In this document: one piece after another, positions 1 through 9,916 of the stretch
Layout of the letters: every line of letters begins with the position of its first letter
How positions within the stretch are numbered: the first letter of the stretch is position 1
NCBI GenBank assembly: GCA_014084085.1
Contig: NPFB01000026.1
Span: forward strand, 105,568 to 169,567
Reading direction: 5' to 3'
From: Hondaea fermentalgiana
Lineage: Eukaryota; Sar; Bigyra; Thraustochytrida; Thraustochytriidae
Length of the DNA: 64,000 bases
Program-made: the position numbers and the translations under genes
Notes under the pieces: model-generated
What the model was told of the DNA's origin: nothing
Database searches by the model: none
What the model saw: the letters and a program-made list of their open reading frames with translations, nothing else

Positions 1-1
1 A

Positions 2-574
2 GGCCATGCTGCAGACTTTATTCGCCTTGCCGCCGCCTTTGTCGGGGCAAATAACAGTTTTGCCCTTGACCTCGAGGGGGCGCAGCATCACATTATAGTC
101 GGTCGCAGCAGCCGGCTTGTCAAGCGCGAGTTTGCGGGATGTTGCTTTGGCCAAATCTTCCTGAAACTCTTCGGGAGATGGCCCTGCAGGAGCAGCGCGT
201 TTGCGACGCTTTGGTGCAACAACTTCCTCAGCAGAAGCCGTGCCTTCGGAGTCCAACTCGCCGTAGGCGTCGCCTGCCGCAACGGACCCCTGAAGCATGG
301 GGCTTGAGCTCTTGGTTCCGCTGCCGCCGCCGCTACTTGTCAAAAAGGCCAAGACAAAGATGACGAGAACGGCAAGAGCCACCTGCGCTCGTCGCTTATC
401 CTCAAGCAGCCAAATGTACCATTTCTGCAATTGCAACTTGAGATTGAACTTTTTCGACGAGGAGGAGGAGGAGGAACCCCCGCTCTTTGACCTTGATGAG
501 TGCTTGCTCTTCGAGCTCGATCCAGAACTCTTGCCGTCCTTGGACCTCCTGGTCTTTTTCGTGGCGACGCCCAT
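2..574 (-). CDS. Partial type II membrane protein of unknown function (3' part outside window)
   Basis: An open frame runs from an ATG at 574 to the left edge without a stop, giving 191 codons. The N-terminus is basic and Ser/Lys-rich (residues 1-40). A single hydrophobic segment follows at about residues 65-85 (core AVLVIFVLAFLTSS). After it comes a Gly/Ser and acidic linker, then a segment containing TVICPDKGGGK at the window edge. A short basic cytosolic tail with one uncleaved anchor is the usual plan of Golgi type II enzymes such as glycosyltransferases, but no catalytic motif is inside the window, so no function is assigned. It is divergently arranged with the ARV1 gene. A TATAAA-like string lies about 15 nt upstream of the ATG, so the true transcript start is uncertain. 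Confidence 0.6.
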   Translation of the reverse strand, partial: MGVATKKTRRSKDGKSSGSSSKSKHSSRSKSGGSSSSSSSKKFNLKLQLQKWYIWLLEDKRRAQVALAVLVIFVLAFLTSSGGGSGTKSSSPMLQGSVAAGDAYGELDSEGTASAEEVVAPKRRKRAAPAGPSPEEFQEDLAKATSRKLALDKPAAATDYNVMLRPLEVKGKTVICPDKGGGKANKVCSMA

Positions 575-1114
575 CGGCTCCTCCTCGCTTTATAGCTAGA
601 TTAGATTAGCTGTCTGCCTCGTGCTCGAAAAGACGCGCCAAAGCCCGTGTGTTGAGCTGCCCCCGCGCCGAGCGGACGCGCCTCCGCGTTCGGCCGAGCG
701 GCCCTGGCCCCAGCGTTTTCCAGGAGCGGCGCGCGCGGACGCGGAGCAGGGTTCGTTTGTGACTGCGGCATGTGAAGAAGCAGCAACAACAAGAACAAGC
801 AACTGCAACTGAAGGGACAGCAGCGGCAGGCAGACTCGAAAGTGGCCAGGCGAGGAGAGAACGAGGAGAGACAAGCAGCCCGGAGCAGCCCGGAGCAGCC
901 CCCGAGACGCGCGGCTCCGGACCGCACAGCAGGACACGGCAGGCCGAGCAAGGCAACAGAAGCCAGCGAGCGGAGTCGGGCGGGTCCGGGTGCGCAGAAA
1001 GCAGAAGAGACAAGAGAAGAAGAGTGCGAAGGAAAGGATAGGAAAGGAAGGGCAAGAAAGGATAGATAGACAAAAAGAGCCCCTCGCCCGCCAGCGAGCG
1101 TCCCAAGCGTATAA
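575..1114. promoter_or_regulatory. Divergent intergenic region (putative bidirectional promoter)
   Basis: This spacer separates two head-to-head start codons and must hold both promoters. Open frames here are GC-driven and lack recognisable protein features. The right half is purine-rich on the + strand. No individual element can be assigned with confidence. Confidence 0.4.
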
Positions 1115-1837
1115 ATGGCCGCAGAGAAACGGGCGTACAATGCCGTTTGCGTAGAATGCGGCGCACAAGGCCCCGGAGCAGCTTTTGTGGAGTACAGTCC
1201 AGGAAATATCAAGCTGAAGCGGTGCGAGGATTGCGGCCAGGTGGTCGACAAGTATGTCGAGTTCGAAGACCTCCTCGTGGGCGTGGACGTGCTTCTGCAC
1301 AAGACATCGGCGCACCGCCACGTGATCTTTAACCGCGCAGCGCCGCCCGTCTCCTCCAAAGCGACGAAAGCACTGTATGCCACGACATGGCCAGTCATCT
1401 GGGCCTTTTGTTTCAACAGCATGATTGAATTTTACATTCGAATGTACTACATAGGGGATGAGGTCAACCCCGCCGTCCTGGTCTCGGCCTTGTGCGCGGG
1501 AGCCGGCTTCAATTTGCTTGCCATTGCCATTGGCGTGGCTGCAGCGAGACTTTGCCAGCAAAGGCAAAACTTTGATCCGGGCGCCTTGGCACGCGCGCTT
1601 TCGCTCGGAAGCGCACCCAAGGCACTCTTCGTGGTCATGAGCATATGGACGTATCCCCGAGCCTTTGTTTTGGTTTTGCGCGCTCTCACGGCCTCGTGCA
1701 CAGCCGTTTCTCTGCACGCAGCCATGCGCACCGTGTCGCGCGCCACTGCTTTGTTCATTGCTCTGGTCGTGTGCGCTGCACAAAGTGCCGGAGGTGGCAT
1801 TGCGCTGCTCGACAGCTACGTGGAAGCCGAGGGTTAG
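1115..1837 (+). CDS. ARV1: ARV1 family sterol/GPI-intermediate homeostasis protein
   Basis: The protein has 240 aa. It opens with the ARV1 homology domain: a zinc-binding C12-x2-C15 and C37-x2-C40 pair, then a run of family residues (DKYVEFEDLLVGVDVLLHK, then AHRHVIFN). Several hydrophobic membrane segments follow from about residue 90 to 220. Known ARV1 proteins are ER membrane proteins that affect sterol and sphingolipid distribution and, in yeast, help deliver early GPI precursors to the first mannosyltransferase. The ATG is the first in frame and has A at -3. It is a single exon. The TAG stop overlaps the TAA stop of the convergent RecQ gene by sharing the bases TTAG. A PIG-M gene, acting at the same GPI step, lies about 19 kb away. 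Confidence 0.93.
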   Translation: MAAEKRAYNAVCVECGAQGPGAAFVEYSPGNIKLKRCEDCGQVVDKYVEFEDLLVGVDVLLHKTSAHRHVIFNRAAPPVSSKATKALYATTWPVIWAFCFNSMIEFYIRMYYIGDEVNPAVLVSALCAGAGFNLLAIAIGVAAARLCQQRQNFDPGALARALSLGSAPKALFVVMSIWTYPRAFVLVLRALTASCTAVSLHAAMRTVSRATALFIALVVCAAQSAGGGIALLDSYVEAEG

Positions 1838-4800
1838 AAGAACGAAGAAGAAACGGCAGGCTCAAATGACGGTAGTCTGCTCACGTCCAGGCCCTTTTCG
1901 GAAATGAAGTGCTGAATGGCCTCGATTAGATGCTTACCCTTGGTGCTGGCCTTGTTGGGCCCAATTCCCGGCATCTGGCCAAGCTCGTGAAGATTGAGCG
2001 GCAGGGCGCATGCGATGGCTTGTAAATGATCGTCGCTAAAGATGAGCCAGTGTCGCGAGCGCTGCGAGTCAGAAGTGAGGGAGTCCTCCACGAGCTGGAC
2101 TGTGGCCTCGTGCAGTCGCTCCAGCAGTTCAGCGCGAAGATGCGATGGGGTCCGACCCGCGCCAGATACAATGTCTGCCCCGCCGCTATCTGCTGCAACG
2201 CGCGAGCCCCGGTTGAGACCGCGACCCGTGACGCCAACAAAATCATCGTCATCATCGTTGTCCTCGACATCTAAAGTGTCACGAACGAAAGAGAGACTTC
2301 GAAAATCAGAACCAGACTTGGAAGCAGATGACCGTGGGCGCTTTGTTGCGAATTCGCGACTTTGCGGTGGCACTCGCGAAGACATTGCAGACGGAGAATT
2401 GCCAAAGTAGGAAGACGAAGACGACGCAGGGGCAGATCGTTTGAGCGGAAGCGCGCGCCCCTTGGACGAGGTGGACGACGACGCCCTTCCGCCTTCAATG
2501 AGGCGGATTGTGATTGGTTTCGGATTTTGCAAAAACGCAGTCGCTCCGGATCCGGGCCGCAGGTACGAATTCGTGTACTGACCCGTAGCCAAGTCGTATT
2601 CCTCGAGGACCCCCTGCACAAAAAGTAGCGTGACAACGCGCTCAACATCGCAAATTTTCCATGTTTTGTAGTTTCCGAACTGCGGGCACTCGCGCGCGCC
2701 ACCACTTACACCGCGAACCGTTTTCGTGAGTGCTGACATGGTGATCTTGCCCCCATTTCCGCTGTTGACCATCTGAGCACATTGCACAAGCGCTTTGGCA
2801 AGGTCAGTCGCGTCCGTTTCTACAATTGAGCGCGTACCGCGATCCGCGCAATTATCGCATGTTTTGTTGCACTGCTGTGCATCAAAGGTTTCGTTGAAGT
2901 GCTCGCAGATGAGAGCGCGGCGGCACTCGGCCTTGTTAAGGCAAAAATTTGTCATTTGCGATAACTCCTGAATCTGACGATGCACCTTGCGCGGAGCGTT
3001 GGCTCCACTTCCGTAGCCGCCGCCGCCGCCGCCGCCGCCGCCATAACTACTGTTTCCGCTTGGCTGGTCCTGGGGCTCGGCGCGAATGAGCCGTTCAATG
3101 CGTGTCTTATCGGAGAGCTGGAACATGACAGCGCACTCTGCGATCTTGCCGTCACGCCCGCCACGCCCGCTCTCTTGGTAAAAGTTGGTGATCGACTTTG
3201 GCATGGTGAAATGCACCACGTACCGCACGTCGGGCTTGTTGATGCCCATGCCAAAAGCGATCGTCGCGACAATGACCCGAACCTTGTTGTTGCTCCACAG
3301 ATTTTGCTTGCTCTGTCGCTCCTGTGGGTCTGCGATTCCCGCGTGGTAAAAGGTGACTGCGTGAGCGCCGAGCTTGCGTTGCAACCCGAAACAGACGTCC
3401 TCGGTCTCTTTCCGCGAAAAGCAATAGATGATGCCGCACTGATTCCGCCGCTGGCCGGAGCTCACGTAGTTTGCAAGCGTCTCAATGTTTTCCTTCATGC
3501 TACGTTTCTTGGGGAGAATCTTGTAGCGAAGATTGACGCGGTTGAAGCTGAGCTTGACAATCTCCGGGTCCCGCAGGCCGAGCACGTTGATGACATCACT
3601 GATGACAATTTTTGTGGCGGTGGCCGTCAATGCCAAGATTGGCACGGAGCGAAAGTTTTCTCGAAGAATGTTGAGTCGCAGGTAGTCGCTACGAAATGCG
3701 TGACCCCACTGACTAACGCAATGCGCCTCGTCAATGACAAATCTGGCCAAAAGTCCTTTAAGTTGAAGGCGCTGCAGCGTTTGCACAAAGGACGGACTCT
3801 GCGCAATCTTTTCGGGTGTGACGTACAAGAGCTTGAGGGCGTCGGCGTGAAGGTCGCGGATAATTTCCAGATATGAGGGACCGCTGTCGTCCGCGGCAGC
3901 TCCCTGGCCCAAAAAGAATGCAGCTTTCACACCACACGCGTTGAGTGCCATGACCTGGTCCTGAATGAGCGAGACGAGTGGCGAGATGACAATGGTAACA
4001 CCCTGCGATATGAGCGCTGGAACCTGATAGCACAGTGACTTTCCACCACCCGTGGGCATGAGCACAAAGGCGTCACGGCCCGTGAGCGAAGCATGAATTG
4101 CGGATCGTTGACCTGGTCGAAATTTGTGATACCCGAAATATCTTTGATTCGTCTCGTAGACGGTTGTCCAATCGAATGATCCTTGCGATCTAGCCTCCAA
4201 CGCATCTTCCTGACGCGTCAGCGCAGCGGCAGACATGACGGCCTTGTTCGAACCTTCGTGGTGGACGCCGCTTGCACGGTGCAGAGGAGGAGTTATGAGC
4301 GGTTCGAACTGTGGCGTGGTAGATGATCCAAAGCCGTTGCCACCCATGTTGTAGGTGTTGTTATCGATGGTGTTGTTGTTGTTGGAGTCGGAGTAGTTGC
4401 TGCTAAAGCTGTGATTGGAGTAATTGTTGCTGATGTTGTTGTGATTGCTGCTAAAGCTGTGATTGGAGTAATTGTTGTTGTAGTTTGAAACACCGTTACT
4501 TGCGTTGCTGAAGGTGCTATCGTTACTGCGATTGCCATCCCCATAGACTCCAGCAAGGCTGCGAGATGCGAAACTGTCATTGGAGTTATTGCCGTTCGGC
4601 TCGTAGGTGCTTGCGCAGGTGCCCAAAGCCGAAGTCGAGCGGCCCACGGGCGATATATAAGGTGAGTCATTCGCTGCGTTCTCGACAGCGTCAAAGCGAG
4701 GCGCGGGCGGGGCTGATCCAGAGTGCCTTCCAGAGCCCCCTCCGGCGCCGGACGAGATGGTGGGCGTTTTGAAAGCCGTGGCATCAAATGCACCATGCGG

Positions 4801-5454
4801 CTCAGACTGACTCCTCGAAAGTGAGTATGTTGGACGTACATGTGACGAGGAAGAAGAAGAAGAAGAAGAGGAGGAGGAGGAGGAGGAGGACGATGACGAC
4901 GATCGAAAATTCGATTTTTGCTCGCTGGGCGCCGGCGCGACAAGTTGCACGAGGTCATCCATTGAGTAACCAGCTGCATCCATAATCTCTTGCTTGGACA
5001 TCGTGCGGGAGAGATCGCTGGTGGTTCGAGATGCCTGCTTGCTGATAACGTGAGGTTCTCGTTCAGCGGTAACGTTAGCCGTTGCAGACGTCGTCGGGGC
5101 AGAAGTGGTGATGGATGTCGCTGACGCAGGTTTCGACGGAACAGGCCGCTGTGCTGGCGGAAGGACGGAGGATTTGGGTAGACCTGAAAGATCTGGTGCG
5201 AGGCCGCGAGCTCCAGGCGCAACTTTGATTGGCGAAAACGTGGTTACCTTGAGCAGACGCACGGCGGCCCGACGATCAGGCGTTCCCTTTTGCAGGGCAA
5301 TTTCCGCCCGTGAGCTCTGCACGAAAACGCGCCGCCGAAGATAGGCGGTCGCATCGCGCTGAAGCTCTTTTTCCCGCACAGCGAGCTGTTCCGCCAGGTT
5401 TGTGCGCAGCGCGCGCGGCGCCACCCCACTGCAGCTAGCGACCGGGCTCTCCAT
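1834..5454 (-). CDS. RecQ-family DNA helicase, BLM/Sgs1-like
   Basis: A single exon encodes 1206 aa. The first 400 residues are disordered, with a long Ser run and an Asn/Ser-rich repeat (YSNHSFSSN twice). The helicase core then shows motif I MPTGGGKSLCYQ (about residue 465), the RecQ motif II DEAHCVSQWGH (about 573), ALTATAT, and the QESGRGGRDG motif VI region. The RQC zinc-binding cysteines follow at about 838-870 (end CNKTCDNC). An HRDC domain sits near the C-terminus (about 1128-1188, with LGQMPGIG). This order is that of BLM/Sgs1-type 3'-5' helicases, which act in recombination intermediate dissolution and replication-fork repair. A poly-Gly insertion lies between helicase core and RQC. 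The start is the ATG at 5454; the frame extends 14 codons upstream to a stop without another ATG. Confidence 0.95.
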   Translation of the reverse strand: MESPVASCSGVAPRALRTNLAEQLAVREKELQRDATAYLRRRVFVQSSRAEIALQKGTPDRRAAVRLLKVTTFSPIKVAPGARGLAPDLSGLPKSSVLPPAQRPVPSKPASATSITTSAPTTSATANVTAEREPHVISKQASRTTSDLSRTMSKQEIMDAAGYSMDDLVQLVAPAPSEQKSNFRSSSSSSSSSSSSSSSSSSSSHVRPTYSLSRSQSEPHGAFDATAFKTPTISSGAGGGSGRHSGSAPPAPRFDAVENAANDSPYISPVGRSTSALGTCASTYEPNGNNSNDSFASRSLAGVYGDGNRSNDSTFSNASNGVSNYNNNYSNHSFSSNHNNISNNYSNHSFSSNYSDSNNNNTIDNNTYNMGGNGFGSSTTPQFEPLITPPLHRASGVHHEGSNKAVMSAAALTRQEDALEARSQGSFDWTTVYETNQRYFGYHKFRPGQRSAIHASLTGRDAFVLMPTGGGKSLCYQVPALISQGVTIVISPLVSLIQDQVMALNACGVKAAFFLGQGAAADDSGPSYLEIIRDLHADALKLLYVTPEKIAQSPSFVQTLQRLQLKGLLARFVIDEAHCVSQWGHAFRSDYLRLNILRENFRSVPILALTATATKIVISDVINVLGLRDPEIVKLSFNRVNLRYKILPKKRSMKENIETLANYVSSGQRRNQCGIIYCFSRKETEDVCFGLQRKLGAHAVTFYHAGIADPQERQSKQNLWSNNKVRVIVATIAFGMGINKPDVRYVVHFTMPKSITNFYQESGRGGRDGKIAECAVMFQLSDKTRIERLIRAEPQDQPSGNSSYGGGGGGGGGYGSGANAPRKVHRQIQELSQMTNFCLNKAECRRALICEHFNETFDAQQCNKTCDNCADRGTRSIVETDATDLAKALVQCAQMVNSGNGGKITMSALTKTVRGVSGGARECPQFGNYKTWKICDVERVVTLLFVQGVLEEYDLATGQYTNSYLRPGSGATAFLQNPKPITIRLIEGGRASSSTSSKGRALPLKRSAPASSSSSYFGNSPSAMSSRVPPQSREFATKRPRSSASKSGSDFRSLSFVRDTLDVEDNDDDDDFVGVTGRGLNRGSRVAADSGGADIVSGAGRTPSHLRAELLERLHEATVQLVEDSLTSDSQRSRHWLIFSDDHLQAIACALPLNLHELGQMPGIGPNKASTKGKHLIEAIQHFISEKGLDVSRLPSFEPAVSSSFF

Positions 5455-6085
5455 GCTCTCAAATCCACGACCTGGATCTGGCAGCCCCAGCAGCACTGCC
5501 TAGCTCAACCACCGCGCTCACTTGTCCTTCTGGCCGGAGACCTGCACGCGCAGTCGTGGAGCGGAGCCAGGTAGGCAGGCACGCAGGCACGCAGGCGCCT
5601 CTGCGAGCCCCGCTCGCCCTCTCGCTCGCTCGCTCGCTCGCTCGTTCGCTTGCGCGGGTATGCTACTTGCTGCTTCTTCTCCTCGGCTGCCGTGCTGACC
5701 CGTAGACACTGACCGGCAAGGGAAAAACCGGCGGATTGTTCACTGAAGGTGAATGAACAATGCGGAGCGTGCAAGTCCAACATTTCTCCTCCCGCCCTTG
5801 CAGACAGAGCTGGCCTTGGTTTGCATTTTGAAAATCGTGGGCGCCGTGTCATTGACCAGTGAGGGCCGGAGAGAACAGCCGGCAAAGAGGGGAACTTTTG
5901 AGGAGGGGCGGGCGACCCTAACCGGAACGCCAAACCTAACCGACCTGGCCCGAGAGTCCCGAACGGTCAGCCAGCAGACAGAAGACAGAGCAGACAGACG
6001 TTGAGCGAGAGCGAGGCGGCGAGCGGGCGGGCGCAGAGGCAAGGGCCGGAGCCAGGGGAGAAACGGTAGGCAGGCGCGCGGCGGG
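5455..6085. promoter_or_regulatory. Divergent intergenic region between RecQ and RPAP3-like genes
   Basis: This is a head-to-head spacer of about 630 bp that should contain both promoters. It holds a short (CTCG)n array near 5622-5650. No convincing gene is visible; the minus-strand open frames here are Ala/Arg/Ser-rich and lack domain features. Confidence 0.4.
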
Positions 6086-7992
6086 ATGGACCCGACCAAA
6101 GCGTTGCAGGCGCAGGTGAACATCCGTCGCGAGGCACAGCGGCTGCAGGTAAGTGGCGAGGATGGGCCCGGGTCAAGGAAAACTAGCCCACTCGAAAAGG
6201 AAAGCGGACACGCGCAGACTCACGCGCTCAAGGGACACGATTTTTCTGGAGAGCACAGGAGTACAGCTCGGACCTCGCTCGTTGGGAAGCTTCAATTAAG
6301 AAGAAAGATGCCAGCTTGCGCGGACGCCGGCCTCGACCCGAACAAGCAGCCTCGGCCGCCGCCACAACAAACGCAGACAAAGGTGGTGCCGCCGATGCCA
6401 TCAACGCAAGAACTTCTTCCGTGCCCCCTGTACGCGGGCAGACGTCGCAGGACGTGCGCAAGAATGCCGCATCACATACGTATGATCAAGGCTACAAGAA
6501 GTGGGAATCTTTCGACGTGGATCGCGCGCTGGCCGAGGTGGACGGCCAAGCCACAACGACCGGGGTGTCTCCGGATCAAGACCCAAAGGCGGCAGACGCA
6601 CCTATTCAGGCATCTTTTCCCGGTGCAAAATTGAGTTCTGGCCCTGTGACGCCAGCGTCGATCGTTCCCTCGGACTTGTCTTTCCCTCAAACAACTTCTG
6701 CATCTTCCCGTCATGGAGCCTTTCCTGACGCGGATCCCGTCGAGGCCAAGCCCCGTGACGTGACCGAGCGCGAGCGCGGAAATGATTACTACAAAAAGGG
6801 GGACTTTGCGCAGGCGGTCAAGTTTTATACGCGCGCGATTGGTTTCAATCCACGCAGCGCTGTCGCTTACTCGAACCGGGCCATGGCGCTCCTGAAGCTC
6901 AAGGACTTTACGGCTGCCGACGCAGATTGCTGCAGCGCACTTGAGCTCGATCCGACGCACGTCAAGTCCCTCACGCGTCGCGCCACGGCGCGCAATGCTC
7001 TGGGACGCCATCGTGCCGCCTTTGTCGATTTCGCTCTCGTTCGCGAGCTTGAACCTCAAAATCGTCAGGCCATCGCCGAGCTTGCGCGCACGCGAGAACT
7101 TGTCCGAAGCTCGGCGCGACGTGCACCGCGTACGCGCGTTTCCGTCACGCGCGTCTCCTCGCAAGAGGCGTCCTCGCATCCTCTCGACGAAAACAACCAA
7201 AGTGTGGCGAATGAAACACAGCCAGCCACAACGATCAAGTCGTCGCCGCGCGACATCGTTCCAAAGCCCCAGGAAACACTGCGCCCTACACAGGATAAGG
7301 ATGATAGCAATACTGGACGCAATGATTGTGACGATGGCGTTACAGCACGTGCGTCGACAAATATTAGCAGCGTATCAAACGACGAAGCTCTTCCCGTCAA
7401 GACGATCGGCACAGTCTCAGCGATGTCCGAGACACTGAATCCAACGCGGCCCTCGGAAAAGCCAGAAAGCGACTTTGATACTCAAAGTACTCCTGCATCA
7501 AGCTCTACAAAACCTCCTCATGCAACAACCGAAACCGAGACGAACCTCATCGCTGTGGTGGAGGGTGAATTGGAGGCCGAGGCCGAGGCTGGAGTTGCAC
7601 CCGTGCGTATCTCGCACGTAGTTGCACGACTTCCTTCACGAGCACCACAGTCCATGTACGAGTTTGAGCGCGTATGGAAGGAGCTTCGAGAGAAACCAAG
7701 CTTGCGCGGGGAACTTTTGGTCGACTTGCTCGGTGCGAGCGGTATGCGGCGGCTCTTTGGGCGCGCGGCTCCAGAGGCCGACACACTTTCTGAGATGGTG
7801 CAAGGTCTCTGCGCTTTTGTGAGTGAGACTTCCGAGGCCGCAGAGCACCTCGCTGTGGCAAACGCGATTGCTGAAATTCCTAGTGTGGACATGTCCATCA
7901 TGTTCCTGACCAAAAAGGAACGTGCAGCGCTTGCCGATGCCCTCTCGCAAGCCGGGCTACAGTCGTCCAAATTAGCGCGCATCATGTCGTAA
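6086..7992 (+). CDS. RPAP3: RPAP3/SPAG1-like TPR co-chaperone (R2TP complex), two exons
   Basis: Exon 1 (6086-6148) encodes MDPTKALQAQVNIRREAQRL plus Q and ends at a GTAAGT donor. Exon 2 starts after an AAG acceptor at 6300, in phase, and runs to the TAA, giving about 584 aa. A three-motif TPR block lies at about residues 176-282 (RGNDYYKKGDFAQAVKFYTR, AYSNRAMALLKL). The C-terminal RPAP3-type domain is at about 470-580 (YEFERVWKELREKP ... SIMFLTKKER). The two together are diagnostic of RPAP3, the Hsp90-binding adaptor of R2TP, which assembles RNA polymerase II, snoRNPs and PIKKs. The linker is disordered. An alternative acceptor three bases downstream would only remove one Lys. Confidence 0.88.
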
Positions 7993-8324
7993 CAATATAC
8001 ATATATATACAAACACCGACACTCACAATCAGAAAATCGACAAGAGTAACATCAAGGAAACGGGATTGCAATTGCAATTGCAATTGCAATTGCAAGCGCT
8101 GCGTGCATCGCCAGTTATATAATAGATGGCGAGAAAGAACCAAAAACAGTAAACAATAAACAATCGATGAGATTAGACTTATATCATGCCTATCTTGCAA
8201 TTTGTAAAAGGAAGCTCAGGCAATCAGTCCACTCGCGAAGCAAAAGCAAAGGTGCCCGAGCAAGCCTCGTGGACCCCAGAAAGCTAAAGCTTTAAGCCTA
8301 GGCCAAGGCAAAGCCAAGGTTTGC
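7993..8324. other. Convergent intergenic region with ATTGCA hexamer array
   Basis: This is a tail-to-tail spacer between the RPAP3-like and CHMP5 genes. It is AT-richer than its flanks. It contains a perfect five-copy ATTGCA array at 8065-8095. Nothing else is recognisable; it should hold both polyadenylation sites. Confidence 0.5.
8065..8095. repeat. (ATTGCA)n hexanucleotide microsatellite
   Basis: Five consecutive ATTGCA units plus one base. Because the unit contains AATT/TTGCAA symmetry, the array is nearly self-complementary. Confidence 0.95.
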
Positions 8325-8990
8325 TCAGGGCTCGGCCAAAGGCACAGCAGGAAGCCCTTCGCGCTGATCGCGCCTCTGGCCGCCCTCAAGGGAAGAAGTC
8401 GGGGCCGAGGGCAAGCGCGATGGCTTGAGGTAGTCGGCCTCCTCTTCGTCGGCGTCGAGGTCCTCCAGGTCGAGGTCATCGAGAGCGGCCAGCTCGTCGT
8501 CGAGCTCATCCTCGTCAATGTCCTCGTCGAAGCCGAGACTACGAGACATGACCTCGGCAATTTCTTCGTGATCGTACATGAGGTCCTGAAGGTCGTCCTG
8601 TACATCCTCGATCTTGTCGATGTTGATTGCCTTCATCTGTTTTTTCATGACCTTTGCAGACTGCTTCATGGTCGCCACGGTGTCAACGGTGTCGCGCATG
8701 CTCTCCACCATGAAGGCCTGCTGGTCCATGTTGAACTGCTGCGCGCCAAGCTGATCGCGCTGCTTTTCGTACATTTTTTTCCGGCGCAGCACGTCCATGG
8801 CACGCTTCTTGAGCTGGGCTGCGCGGGCGCCCTTGGCTCCCTTGAGCTGTTTCTTGTAGCCGGCCAGCTCGCGGTCCAGGCGCGCGATTTTCTGGTCGAG
8901 GGTCTCGGACCTGCCTTCCAAGCGCTGGCTCGTCTCCTCGAGCGTCGCCGGCGGCGTCTTCTCCTTCTTTTTGCCTACGAACCGGTGCAT
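8325..8990 (-). CDS. CHMP5: ESCRT-III subunit CHMP5/Vps60
   Basis: The protein has 221 aa, the usual size for CHMP5. It starts MHRFVGKKKEKTPP, the characteristic CHMP5 N-terminus. A basic alpha-helical core follows (LDQKIARLDRELAGYKKQLK; AMDVLRRKKMYEKQRDQL; FNMDQQAFMVESMRDT). The second half is acidic, with IDKIEDVQDDLQDLM and SRSLGFDEDIDEDELDDEL, matching the Vps60 regulatory helices. ESCRT-III proteins polymerise on endosomal membranes. CHMP5/Vps60 binds LIP5/Vta1 to regulate Vps4 disassembly. It is a single exon. A (CAG)n tract lies in the presumed 5' UTR on the coding strand. Confidence 0.95.
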   Translation of the reverse strand: MHRFVGKKKEKTPPATLEETSQRLEGRSETLDQKIARLDRELAGYKKQLKGAKGARAAQLKKRAMDVLRRKKMYEKQRDQLGAQQFNMDQQAFMVESMRDTVDTVATMKQSAKVMKKQMKAINIDKIEDVQDDLQDLMYDHEEIAEVMSRSLGFDEDIDEDELDDELAALDDLDLEDLDADEEEADYLKPSRLPSAPTSSLEGGQRRDQREGLPAVPLAEP

Positions 8991-9031
8991 CTTGCCTGTC
9001 TGGCGCTCTGTGCTGCTGGCGCTGCTGCTGG

Positions 9032-9074
<43 letters not shown>

Positions 9075-9916
9075 ACCCTCTCTCGGGCCGGCCTTCCGCG
9101 TCCCGCTCCTGCCCCGTGCGCGCGCGCCTGCCGACCTTGCTTGTCTGCTTGCAGTGGGTGCCCGGTCTGCTGTCTGTCTGCTCCCTCTCCTTGCTCGGGT
9201 CGGGCGGGCTCGCTCCCCTTCTCTCTCCGTCTCTGCGCACTCACTCCCCCGCTCGCTCGTGCGCGCTCTCTCTCTCCACTCGCCGCCTCGCGCAGCCGGG
9301 GCAAGGGAGGGAGGGAGGGAGGCAGGGAGCGAGGACGCCTGGGCGGGGAGGGGCGCGGGGCTTGCTTCGCGGCGGGCAGCGGCGCGCGAGGCAGAGCCGG
9401 CGGCGCAGCAAGGCGGGCGGGCGGGCGGGGCGGCCAGCCAGGTGGCTAGCTCGAAGGGCCGCGGGTCCGAGTCCCTGTAGCCTCAGTACTTCGGCAGACA
9501 AGTCCTTGCAACATCCATGGTTGACTGTGAAGCCTGGCACATGCACGCACACATGCCATGCCGGGATGGCTGACTGTGAGTGAGACCGGATGGCGAAAGT
9601 CAGCCTTTTTCCAATGCCACAGTGAGAAATGGAGTTGTTTACTTTTTATTACAGTGGCACAGGGCAGGCAGGTCATTCGCACACTTGCGCTGGCTTGCTT
9701 GCTTGTGTGGATAGATCGTCGGAGTTGCGCACGGGACTCGGGATCCATGGAACGTGCTGCGACGGGCTGGCTAACCGGCTGGGCTGGGCTGGCTGGCTGG
9801 CTGACTGGCTGACTGAGTGGCAGGATGAGCGGCGCTGATGACCCGTGATATTTGCTTCTAGACAACAAGCTGGTCGTAATGCGAATCCATTCACAGTCGA
9901 GTCGGTCAAAGTCGGG
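8991..9916. promoter_or_regulatory. Intergenic region upstream of CHMP5, microsatellite-rich
   Basis: This spacer is upstream of CHMP5 and downstream of the Dam1-like gene. It contains a CTG tract, long GAGGGAGG and GGGCGGGC purine or GC runs, and GGCTGGCTGG/ACTG tetramers around 9770-9815. No gene with recognisable features was found on either strand. Confidence 0.45.
9034..9074. repeat. (CTG)n trinucleotide array
   Basis: About 13 uninterrupted CTG units, extended on the left by interrupted CTG/GCG units. On the CHMP5 coding strand it reads CAG and begins about 45 nt upstream of the ATG, so it is probably transcribed in the 5' leader. Confidence 0.9.

Noticed and set aside
596..1783. Long minus-strand frames across ARV1 and its promoter.
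   Set aside because: Low-complexity Cys/Ser/Arg/Ala translations overlapping each other in several frames; ARV1 on the plus strand explains the sequence.
5455..5496. GTG start 14 codons upstream of the RecQ ATG.
   Set aside because: Nuclear eukaryotic genes rarely start at GTG, and a good ATG follows in frame; the same reasoning moved the starts of PIG-M, YIF1, BFR2, the cyclodeaminase and others to ATG.
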